Below, piece by piece: positions 1-6,679 of a stretch of DNA of 8,566 bases. This DNA comes from CAZQVN01 sp964596775. Lineage in GTDB: Bacteria; Eisenbacteria; RBG-16-71-46; JABDJR01; JAWXBZ01. The notes beneath the pieces were generated by a model that saw only the letters and a list, made by a program, of their open reading frames with translations, ran no database searches and had not been told where the DNA came from. Position numbers and translations under genes: made by a program. The DNA lies in assembly GCA_964596775.1 (NCBI GenBank), contig CAZQVN010000095.1, forward strand, positions 1-8,566, in the 5' to 3' direction. Positions within the stretch are counted from its first letter, which is position 1. Every line of letters starts with the position of its first letter.

Positions 1-969
<969 letters not shown>

Positions 970-978
970 CGGGTGCGC

Positions 979-1287
979 TTATCCTTTGAGGGAGTCGATG
1001 TCGGAGACGTCGATCTCCCGCATCTGCCGGAAAATCGAAAGCACGATGGCCAGGGCCACCGCGGACTCGGCGGCGGCCAGGACGATGATGAATATGGCCA
1101 CGATCTGCCCGGTGATGCCGCTCGGGCTGTAGTAGCTGAAGGCCACGAAGTTGAGGCTCGCCGCATTGAGGACGAGTTCCACTCCCATGAGGACGCGCAC
1201 CGCATTCCGCTGGGTGAGTATCGTGAACACGCCGATGGAGAAGAGCACGGCGGACAGGACGAGGAAGTGCTGGATTCCGATCGTCAC
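979..1287 (-). CDS. nuoK: NADH-quinone oxidoreductase subunit K
   Basis: This is a small three-helix membrane subunit of complex I (MrpC/ND4L homologue) that contributes to the proton path. I chose the GTG at 1287-1285. It overlaps the nuoJ stop in a GTGA arrangement, has GGGAGAA just upstream, and gives 102 residues, the usual family size of about 100. The frame stays open further upstream to 1449, but that stretch is nuoJ out of frame. The protein begins with TIGIQHFLVLSAVLF, as family members do. It carries NAVRVLMGVELVLNAASLNFVAF in the second helix and AAESAVALAIVLS in the third. Glu37 and Glu74 match the conserved membrane glutamates (E. coli Glu36 and Glu72). A short acidic C-terminal tail ends in DIDSLKG. 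The overlap implies translational coupling with nuoJ. Confidence 0.96.
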   Translation of the reverse strand: MTIGIQHFLVLSAVLFSIGVFTILTQRNAVRVLMGVELVLNAASLNFVAFSYYSPSGITGQIVAIFIIVLAAAESAVALAIVLSIFRQMREIDVSDIDSLKG

Positions 1288-1790
1288 GACTTTCTCCCGT
1301 AGTCCCGTCGGGCGATGACCGCCGCGCCAACCATGACCGCGAGCAGCAGGACGGACGCCAGTTCGAACGGCAGGACGAAGCGGGTGAGGAGCAGCTGGCC
1401 GATTTCGGCCGTCGTGGGTTCCTGCGGCCGGGGCTCGCGGACGGCCCACGGCGTCTGCAGGGCCACCACGATCAGCACGAAGGCGATGCCGACGGACACG
1501 ATCGCCGCCGGGAGTATCCGCGTGGAGGTTCCCGGCAGGTCCACCGACGATGCGTTCTGGGTCAGCATGACTCCGAACAGGAGGAGAACGAGAATGCCGC
1601 CCGCGTAGACCATGACCTGGGCGCCGGCCAGGAAGTCGGCGCCGAGCCAGGCGAAAAGGCCGGCGATCCCGAAGAACGCGGCGATCAGCGCGAACGCCGC
1701 GCGGACGATGTGCCGGGTCGTGGCCACGTAGAACGCCGGGGCCAGGACCATGAGCGCCAGCAGGCCGAAAATGAGAGTCCGTGAGTTCAT
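1284..1790 (-). CDS. nuoJ: NADH-quinone oxidoreductase subunit J
   Basis: This is a membrane subunit of complex I (ND6 homologue) with 168 residues, close to the usual length. About five hydrophobic segments can be seen, near residues 5-22, 30-50, 54-77, 93-112 and 140-160. The third holds AQVMVYAGGILVLLLFGVML (57-76), the family hallmark around the pi-bulge helix involved in coupling quinone reduction to pumping. It starts at ATG 1790-1788, one base after the nuoH stop (TGA-C-ATG). The ribosome site is weak (GGGAC), so translation probably depends on coupling to nuoH. Its stop overlaps the nuoK start. In common operon orders nuoI lies between nuoH and nuoJ; here nuoH adjoins nuoJ directly. 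The polar loop at residues 114-130 is proline-rich and variable, which is normal for this subunit. Confidence 0.95.
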   Translation of the reverse strand: MNSRTLIFGLLALMVLAPAFYVATTRHIVRAAFALIAAFFGIAGLFAWLGADFLAGAQVMVYAGGILVLLLFGVMLTQNASSVDLPGTSTRILPAAIVSVGIAFVLIVVALQTPWAVREPRPQEPTTAEIGQLLLTRFVLPFELASVLLLAVMVGAAVIARRDYGRKS

Positions 1791-1791
1791 G

Positions 1792-2904
1792 TCAGCGTCC
1801 CGTCACGAGATCGGTGACGATCTGGTAGATGCCGCGGTTCTTGAAGACGAGCATCCACACCGCCACACCGAACAGGTTGAAGAAGGCGATCGGAGTGAGG
1901 TACTTCCAGCAGAGCGACATCAGCTGGTCGACGCGGAGGCGCGGCAGCGTCCAGCGCAGCCAGAGCACCACGAAGCAGAGGGCGCACGACTTGCCCATGA
2001 ACAGGGCGGCGCCGACCAGGTTGGCGACGACCGGATTGCCGATCGGAAACGGCAGCGTCCACCCGCCGAGAAAGACCGTGGCGGTGACGGCGCTGGCCAC
2101 GAAGACATTGGCCCACTCCGCGAGGAAGAAGATAGAGAAGCGCATGCCCGAGTACTCGGTGTTGTAGCCGGACACGAGTTCCGATTCCGCTTCGGGAATG
2201 TCGAAGGGCACCCGGTTGATCTCGGCGAGCGTCGAGATGAAGAAGACGAACATGGCGATGAACAGGAACGGATTCTGGACGGCGTGCCAGTTCAGCAGTC
2301 CGAACCCGCCGGTCTGGGAGCGGACGATGTCCTGCATCGACAGGCTTCCGGTCAGGAGAATGACCGAGCCGATCGACAGGGCCGCCGGGATTTCGTAGGA
2401 GACGATCTGGGCCGCGGAGCGGAATCCCCCGAGAAGCGACCACTTGTTGTTGGAGCCCCAGCCCGCCATGAGCACGCCGACGACGACGAGCGAGGTGATG
2501 CCGAGCAGGTAGAAGATGCCGATGTTGAGATCGACGGCCACGAGCGTCGGCCCGAACGGGATGACCGCGAACGTGAGAAACATGCCGAGGAACACGAAGT
2601 AGGGGGAGGCCCGGAACAGCGGTCCGTCCGCCGCGGAGGGGATGATGTCCTCCTTGTGAATGAGCTTGACGGCGTCGGCAATCCACTGGAGAAAGCCCTC
2701 GGGGCCGACCCGGTTCGGGCCGATCCGGCACTGCATCCGGCCGGCCACGCGGCGCTCGACCCAGGACAGGACGCCCGCGAACGTGGCGGAAAACGGGGCC
2801 AGCACGAGTCCGGTGATGATCAGGCAGGACAGGAGGAACACAAGATCGTAGGGGAGGCCGGAGAGCAGCGGGAGGCCGTTCAGGAAGTCGGCGAAGGGCT
2901 TCAT
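1792..2904 (-). CDS. nuoH: NADH-quinone oxidoreductase subunit H
   Basis: This is the membrane subunit of complex I at the junction with the peripheral arm (ND1 homologue). It forms much of the quinone-binding chamber and the first proton-translocating unit. It has 370 residues, slightly longer than the typical 320-350, with about eight transmembrane helices. Family signatures are intact: ERRVAGRMQCRIGPNRVGP at residues 50-68, ADAVKLIHKEDIIP at 76-89, the region around SAAQIVSYEIP (163-173), and EINRVPFDIPEAESELVSGY at 228-247 with its conserved acidic cluster. The start ATG at 2904-2902 overlaps the nuoA stop (ATGA), with AGGAGCGC directly upstream. It is complete, with no frameshift. The soluble subunits it must contact (B, C, D, I) are not encoded beside it here, so they must come from another locus if a full complex I is made. 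Confidence 0.98.
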   Translation of the reverse strand: MKPFADFLNGLPLLSGLPYDLVFLLSCLIITGLVLAPFSATFAGVLSWVERRVAGRMQCRIGPNRVGPEGFLQWIADAVKLIHKEDIIPSAADGPLFRASPYFVFLGMFLTFAVIPFGPTLVAVDLNIGIFYLLGITSLVVVGVLMAGWGSNNKWSLLGGFRSAAQIVSYEIPAALSIGSVILLTGSLSMQDIVRSQTGGFGLLNWHAVQNPFLFIAMFVFFISTLAEINRVPFDIPEAESELVSGYNTEYSGMRFSIFFLAEWANVFVASAVTATVFLGGWTLPFPIGNPVVANLVGAALFMGKSCALCFVVLWLRWTLPRLRVDQLMSLCWKYLTPIAFFNLFGVAVWMLVFKNRGIYQIVTDLVTGR

Positions 2905-3347
2905 GCGCTCCTGGCCTGCCGGGCTTCCGCCGCGGCCTCCTCGGCGGCCTCTTCCATGGTCTCATCGGTGATGGCCTTGACCCAGTCGAGGTCGCCGCGG
3001 GCCCAGACATAGGCCAGTCCGACGAGCAGGATGGCGATGAACAGGGAGATTTCCGTGAAGGCCAGCAGGCCCCGGTTGGACAGTACCCAGTCCTTGAAGA
3101 CCACCGCGCAGGGGTAAAGGAAGGCTATTTCGACATCGAAGATGATGAATATCAGCGCGATGACGTAGAATCGGATGTTGAACTGGACCCACGAGCTGCC
3201 GACGGGGGTTTCGCCGCACTCATAGGTCGAGAGTTTGGCCGGGGAGGGATTCTTGCGCTGGACCAGTCCGGACACAAACATCATGACGAAAACGAACAGG
3301 AACCCCACGATGAAGAACGTGAGGATCGCTGCGAAGTCGAAAGGCAT
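2901..3347 (-). CDS. nuoA: NADH-quinone oxidoreductase subunit A
   Basis: This is a three-helix membrane subunit of complex I (ND3 homologue), located where the membrane and peripheral arms meet. The signature runs from YECGE (42-46) through PVGSSWVQFNIRFY (48-61) to FDVEIAFLYP (70-79). Cys44 corresponds to the mobile-loop cysteine of mitochondrial ND3, and Asp71/Glu73 are the conserved acidic pair. Helices fall near residues 7-28, 59-82 and 93-115. At 148 residues it is longer than many homologues of about 120. The extra part is an Ala/Glu/Arg-rich tail (roughly 123-148), predicted cytoplasmic by the usual topology. It is the first gene of the operon. Start ATG 3347-3345 follows an AAGGGGGGAA ribosome site, and a promoter lies about 60 nt upstream. 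Its stop overlaps the nuoH start by 4 nt. Confidence 0.97.
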   Translation of the reverse strand: MPFDFAAILTFFIVGFLFVFVMMFVSGLVQRKNPSPAKLSTYECGETPVGSSWVQFNIRFYVIALIFIIFDVEIAFLYPCAVVFKDWVLSNRGLLAFTEISLFIAILLVGLAYVWARGDLDWVKAITDETMEEAAEEAAAEARQARSA

Positions 3348-3380
3348 CGGTCCGGCTTCCCCCCTTAGGCCCTACCTTGC

Positions 3381-3410
3381 TTGCGCCACATTTCACAGAG
3401 GCCGTATCAT
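3381..3410 (+). promoter_or_regulatory. Candidate promoter for hemX-hemA
   Basis: TTGCGC (3381-3386), an 18-nt spacer, then TATCAT (3405-3410) reads toward hemX, predicting transcription from about 3417 and a leader near 27 nt. The -35 box is weak. The -10 box shares positions 3406-3410 with the -10 box of the nuoA promoter on the other strand, so both could not be melted by polymerase at once. This is a pattern match only. Confidence 0.4.
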
Positions 3411-3434
3411 AGGCAGGGCCTCGGAGAGCGTCAA
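3406..3434 (-). promoter_or_regulatory. Sigma70-type promoter for the nuoA operon
   Basis: Read on the minus strand, TTGACG (3434-3429) is followed after exactly 17 nt by TATGAT (3411-3406). This matches TTGACA/TATAAT at ten of twelve positions with ideal spacing. It points toward nuoA, with transcription expected to begin near 3399 and leave a leader of about 50 nt. It is the best promoter match seen in the window. No start-site data are available, so function is inferred from sequence. Confidence 0.72.
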
Positions 3435-3443
3435 GACGCCAAT

Positions 3444-4262
3444 ATGTTTTTTGTAGGAGCCATACTTCGCTGGGCGGTTCTGCTCGGCTACCTCATCTGT
3501 GCATATCTGTATATCGAACCGCTGGTCCGCAGCCGGCCGCGCGGTCGTGATCTCGCGACCCCGCTGCTGATACTGAACGCCGGTCTCCACCTCCTTCTGC
3601 TCATCGAAACGGGACTGGAACTCGGGCGGATGGCCATCCCGCGCACCGCGCTGCAGGCGTCGACGCTGCTGGCCCTCGTCCTGGCCGGGTCCGCGCTGAT
3701 CATCGAGGCCCGGACCCGCAACAAGTCGTTCGGGGCCTTCGCGGTTCCGATCGCGGCGTTCCTCTATATATTGTCGCTCGTCGAGCGGACGCCGCACCTG
3801 GGGGTCGACCCGGTTCTCGATTCCAACTGGTTCGAGTTTCACGTGACGACGGCCCTCATCGGCTATGCCGCATTCACCGTGGCCTTCGTGGCGGCCATCA
3901 TGTACCTCACGCTGGCCAGCGTGATCCGCCGCCGGCAGATCGGCGTGCTGTTTTCGCGGATGCCGTCGCTGGAGTCGCTGGACCGGCTCGGCTTCCGGGC
4001 CGGCGCGTTCGGGTTCCTCTTCTTCACCGGCGCCCTGCTCACCGGGGGCATCTGGGCGGTGCAGGCCACCGGGTCCGCCTGGAGCGGCGAGCCGAAGGAG
4101 GTCATGAGCGTCGTCACCTGGGGTGTGTTCGCGCTGTACATGGCGGTCCGGCTCGGCGCGGGCTGGCGGGGGCGGCGTTCCGCGTTCCTGCTGATCCTCG
4201 GCTTCGCGGCCTCCGTCATCACGTACCTGGGCGTCGGCGGAGCCGGGAGGCACGTGCTGTGA
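3444..4262 (+). CDS. hemX: HemX/CcsA-family cytochrome c assembly-like membrane protein
   Basis: This is an integral membrane protein of 272 residues with about eight hydrophobic segments, related to CcsA/ResC cytochrome c assembly proteins and to HemX. Visible markers are His49 in the second helix, FHVTTALIGYAAFTVAF (132-148), and AWSGEPKEVMSVVTW (212-226), a degenerate form of the tryptophan-rich WGWDPKExWS heme-handling loop. The end, TYLGVGGAGRHVL, resembles the conserved C-terminal GxHSY region. I favour HemX over a true cytochrome c synthetase. It is short, the tryptophan-rich motif is weakened, and it overlaps hemA by 4 nt, as hemX and hemA pair elsewhere. In Bacillus subtilis HemX affects glutamyl-tRNA reductase amount; a similar role here is inferred. 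Start ATG 3444 has a weak GGAGAG 15 nt upstream. The frame opens at 3381, but that would place the start upstream of the predicted transcription start. Confidence 0.8.
   Translation: MFFVGAILRWAVLLGYLICAYLYIEPLVRSRPRGRDLATPLLILNAGLHLLLLIETGLELGRMAIPRTALQASTLLALVLAGSALIIEARTRNKSFGAFAVPIAAFLYILSLVERTPHLGVDPVLDSNWFEFHVTTALIGYAAFTVAFVAAIMYLTLASVIRRRQIGVLFSRMPSLESLDRLGFRAGAFGFLFFTGALLTGGIWAVQATGSAWSGEPKEVMSVVTWGVFALYMAVRLGAGWRGRRSAFLLILGFAASVITYLGVGGAGRHVL
4245..4262 (+). promoter_or_regulatory. Ribosome site and GTGA stop/start overlap joining hemX to hemA
   Basis: GGGAGG (4245-4250) lies 8 nt before the GTG start of hemA (4259-4261). That GTG overlaps the hemX TGA stop (4260-4262). The strong Shine-Dalgarno sequence fixes the hemA start and implies that HemX and HemA are translated in a coupled way. 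Confidence 0.75.
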
Positions 4263-5551
4263 GCACCCGGCACGGCGAGATCCGCATCATCGGCCTGTCG
4301 CATCACACCGCCGGCCTGGATATCCGCGAACGGGTGGCCATTCCCCCCGCCGAATACGGGCAGAGGCTCAAGGAGGTCCTCGCGTTCCCCGGAGTTCGCG
4401 AGGGGGTGATGCTGTCCACCTGCAACCGCAGCGAACTGGTGGCGGTCGTCGATCCCTCGATGAACGGCCAGGACATCGTTCCGTTCGTGACGCTCCTGCG
4501 CGACCGGGTCGGGGACGAGGTGGACTCCTGCCTGTACCGCCTGTCCGGTCCGGGCGCGGTGCGCCACCTGTTCCAGGTGACGTCGAGCCTCGACTCGCTG
4601 GTCGTCGGCGAGGCGCAGATCACCGGCCAGGTCCACGAGGCGTTTGCGCTGGCCGCCGAGGCCGGGGCGTCGGGGCCGATCCTCCGCCGCCTGTTCTCGC
4701 GGGCCCGGTCGGTGGCCAAGCGCGTGCGCACGGAGACGGGCATCGGCCAGTACCACGTTTCGGTGGCATCGGTGGCCGTCGAACTGGCCGGCAAGATCTT
4801 TTCCTCCCTCGAGGGGCGCTCTGCGCTCGTCATCGGCGCCGGCGACACGAGCGTGCTCACCCTGACCCACATGGCCGAAGCCGGAATCCGGCGGGCCTAC
4901 GTGGCGAACCGCACGGAAGCGAAGGCGATCGACGTGGCGGCATCGCTCGGAATCGTCTCCGTTCCGCTGGAGCGGCGGTTCGAACTCCTCGGCGAGGTGG
5001 ACATTGTCATTTCCGCCACGGCCGCGGACCACGCGGTGTTCACCCGCCGGGACGTGGCCGAGGCCATGGCCCGCCGCCGGCACCGGCCCCTGTTCCTGAT
5101 CGACCTGGCCGTGCCCCGGGACATCGAACCGGCGGTGGCCGACCTCGACGGGATCTTCCTGTTCAACGTGGATGACCTCGACCAGGTGGTCAGCCGGAAC
5201 CTCGAGGAACGGAAGAAGGAAGCCGAGAAGGGGCGGGTGATCGTGGCCGGCGAAGTCGACCGGTTCCTCGCGTGGCTCGAGGGGCAGCATGCCGTGCCCA
5301 CGGTGGTGGCGCTCCGCGAGCGGGTGGAGGAGATCCGCCGGATCGAGGAGGAAAAGCTCTTCCAGCGGACGAAGAACATGCCGCCCGAGCATCGCGACGC
5401 GGTGCGGGCCTACGGCGCGCAGCTCATCAACAAGATCCTCCACGGGCCGTCGGTGCGCCTGAAGAACAGCGCCGATCCCCGGAGCGCCGCGGACATGGTG
5501 GCCGCGATCCGGGAGCTGTTCGATCTCGACGACGAGAATCCGGACGAGTAG
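4259..5551 (+). CDS. hemA: Glutamyl-tRNA reductase
   Basis: This cytoplasmic enzyme reduces glutamyl-tRNA(Glu) with NADPH to glutamate-1-semialdehyde, the first committed step of the C5 route to heme. At 430 residues it has family-typical length. The N-terminal catalytic domain opens with IIGLSHHTAGLDIRER (10-25) and carries the nucleophile Cys55 in LSTCNRSE (52-59). SSLDSLVVGEAQITGQ (109-124) is the substrate-binding core. The NADPH domain has GAG at 193-195 and ANRT at 216-219. A long charged helix leads to a C-terminal dimerisation domain around residues 320-420. The nucleotide-binding turn reads GAGDTSVL rather than the more usual GAGxMxEL, a modest deviation. The start is GTG with a strong ribosome site. 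No hemC follows; the next gene faces the other way. The presence of HemA shows that the organism makes tetrapyrroles from glutamate. Confidence 0.98.
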   Translation: MSTRHGEIRIIGLSHHTAGLDIRERVAIPPAEYGQRLKEVLAFPGVREGVMLSTCNRSELVAVVDPSMNGQDIVPFVTLLRDRVGDEVDSCLYRLSGPGAVRHLFQVTSSLDSLVVGEAQITGQVHEAFALAAEAGASGPILRRLFSRARSVAKRVRTETGIGQYHVSVASVAVELAGKIFSSLEGRSALVIGAGDTSVLTLTHMAEAGIRRAYVANRTEAKAIDVAASLGIVSVPLERRFELLGEVDIVISATAADHAVFTRRDVAEAMARRRHRPLFLIDLAVPRDIEPAVADLDGIFLFNVDDLDQVVSRNLEERKKEAEKGRVIVAGEVDRFLAWLEGQHAVPTVVALRERVEEIRRIEEEKLFQRTKNMPPEHRDAVRAYGAQLINKILHGPSVRLKNSADPRSAADMVAAIRELFDLDDENPDE

Positions 5552-5561
5552 CGTCCCCGCC

Positions 5562-6179
5562 TCAATCCTCCGGAAACGAGTTCGCGTAGTCGGTGCAGCT
5601 GCGCTGGATCACGTCGCGGGCTTCGCGGGCGTCGTAGATGTCGGGGATCTCCACGACGCGGACGGCCGGATCCGGTCCCTGCTTGTAGGTCTGGAAATAG
5701 TGGCGCAGCCTGTCGATGAGCCGCTGCGGGCACTCGGAAATGTCCGTCCAGCCGCCGTACACGTCGTCGCCGCGGAGCACGGCGATGATCTTGTCGTCCG
5801 CCTCGTTGCCGTCGATCATCCGGAGGCCGCCGATCGGAACGGCGGGGAGCAGGATGTCGCCGTGGGCGATCTGCTTCTCGGTGAGCACGCAGATGTCCAT
5901 CGGGTCGCCGTCACCGACGATCGAGTCGCGCCCCGTCCGCCGGCGGCAGAGATCGGCCACCTCATCGCCGCAGAACGTCCGGGGGATGAACCCGTAGAGC
6001 GTGGGGCAGACGTTGGAGAAGGCCTGGGGGCGGTCCACCCGGAGTATCCCGGTGGACTTGTCGATCTCGTACTTGACGGTGTCGGTGGGAACGATCTCGA
6101 TGTAGCAGGTGACGACTTTCGGCGCCTCGGCGCCGGTCGGAACTCCGTGCCACGGATGGGCGCGGTATACGGGCTTCAT
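5562..6179 (-). CDS. ppa: Inorganic pyrophosphatase, family I, long variant
   Basis: This soluble Mg2+-dependent enzyme hydrolyses pyrophosphate to phosphate, pulling biosynthetic reactions forward. It has 205 residues from ATG 6179-6177, preceded by GGAGGG at 8-nt spacing; a TTG at 6200 in the same frame is less likely. The family I signature GDGDPMDICVL lies at 89-99 (metal ligands Asp90, Asp92, Asp95). Asp123, Asp128 and Lys130 match E. coli Asp97, Asp102 and Lys104 in spacing, and HYFQTYK (160-166) matches the substrate-contact region. KYEIDK (36-41) is also conserved. It is longer than the 175-residue E. coli enzyme, with an N-terminal HPWHG (8-12) and an insert near 70-88 rich in Arg and Asp. 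From memory this layout resembles the chlamydial enzyme. It is convergent with hemA and divergent from the VanZ-aspS pair. Confidence 0.95.
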   Translation of the reverse strand: MKPVYRAHPWHGVPTGAEAPKVVTCYIEIVPTDTVKYEIDKSTGILRVDRPQAFSNVCPTLYGFIPRTFCGDEVADLCRRRTGRDSIVGDGDPMDICVLTEKQIAHGDILLPAVPIGGLRMIDGNEADDKIIAVLRGDDVYGGWTDISECPQRLIDRLRHYFQTYKQGPDPAVRVVEIPDIYDAREARDVIQRSCTDYANSFPED

Positions 6180-6199
6180 GTGTGGACCCTCCAGGCGCA

Positions 6200-6228
6200 A
6201 GTATAGGGGTGCTTTGCGCGTTTTCCCA
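6200..6228 (-). promoter_or_regulatory. Candidate promoter for ppa
   Basis: On the minus strand TATACT (6205-6200) is a good -10 box. Seventeen nt upstream is TGGGAA (6228-6223), a poor -35 box with three of six matches. Transcription would begin near 6193, giving a leader of about 14 nt that still contains the GGAGGG ribosome site. Support rests mostly on the -10 box. Confidence 0.35.
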
Positions 6229-6243
6229 GCGGTGTGGCATAAT
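6214..6243 (+). promoter_or_regulatory. Candidate promoter for the VanZ-like gene and aspS
   Basis: TTGCGC (6214-6219), an 18-nt spacer and CATAAT (6238-6243) read toward the VanZ-like gene, predicting a start near 6250. The -35 hexamer and spacer length are the same as in the candidate hemX promoter. If real, the transcript begins about 30 nt before the CTG at 6281. That fits the short VanZ reading frame and rules out the far-upstream GTG at 6182. Confidence 0.4.
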
Positions 6244-6280
6244 CCCCCGCTCTCGAATCGCCGAAGCCGAGGAGCGCCCC

Positions 6281-6676
6281 CTGAACAGTCATCGGTCCGT
6301 CCGGATTCTGGAACACTGGATGCCGGTGATCCTGTACACCGGGCTCATCTTCACGTTGTCGTCGATCCCGAATCTCTCCGTTCCGGGGGGATTCAAGGCT
6401 TCGGACAAGCTCGTGCACGTGGTGGAATACTTCCTCTGGGGGGTGCTGCTGCGCCGCGCGCTGGACCGGACGATCCGGGCGCCCGGTTCGCTGGTCTCGG
6501 CCCTCGCGATCGTGACCGGAGCGTGCCTGGCGTTTCTCGACGAGTCGTTTCAGCGGACGGTGGGGCGGAACTACTCCTACTTCGACATGGCCGCCGACGT
6601 CACCGGCGTCGTGCTGGCCCAGATCGTTTACGATATCGCGGCCCGGCGCGTGCCGGACCGACATGGAGACGCATAG
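6281..6676 (+). CDS. VanZ-family membrane protein
   Basis: This is a small membrane protein of about 131 residues with four likely hydrophobic segments (near 14-30, 44-60, 70-86 and 104-121). It carries the conserved VanZ-family polar positions: SDKLVHVVEYFLWG (41-54), FLDESFQ (85-91), GR (95-96), and SYFDMAADVTG (99-109). The biochemical role of most VanZ-like proteins is unknown; the founding member gives low-level teicoplanin resistance, which should not be assumed here. The start is unsettled. CTG 6281 has AGGAG (6270-6274) at an ideal 6-nt spacing and gives a normal-length N-terminus before helix 1. ATG 6320 lacks a good ribosome site and begins inside the helix. A GTG at 6182 in the same frame lies upstream of the predicted promoter. 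The stop is 3 nt before aspS, so the two are likely co-transcribed. Confidence 0.82.
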   Translation: MNSHRSVRILEHWMPVILYTGLIFTLSSIPNLSVPGGFKASDKLVHVVEYFLWGVLLRRALDRTIRAPGSLVSALAIVTGACLAFLDESFQRTVGRNYSYFDMAADVTGVVLAQIVYDIAARRVPDRHGDA

Positions 6677-6679
6677 ATC

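Noticed and set aside
3366..3374. TAGG-C-CCTA near-palindrome between the nuoA start and its promoter, as an operator
   Set aside because: Arms of 4 bp are too short to distinguish from chance, and no second copy was seen in the other intergenic regions.
3381..3443. A 21-residue N-terminal extension of HemX starting at 3381
   Set aside because: It would begin upstream of the predicted transcription start and run through both promoter elements. Its residues are polar and unlike the start of this membrane family, whereas ATG 3444 leads straight into the first helix.
5542..5556. Inverted repeat GGACG-AGTAG-CGTCC over the hemA stop codon, as a terminator between hemA and ppa
   Set aside because: The stem is only 5 bp, lies mostly in coding sequence and has no T-run on either strand; such repeats are expected by chance at this GC content.
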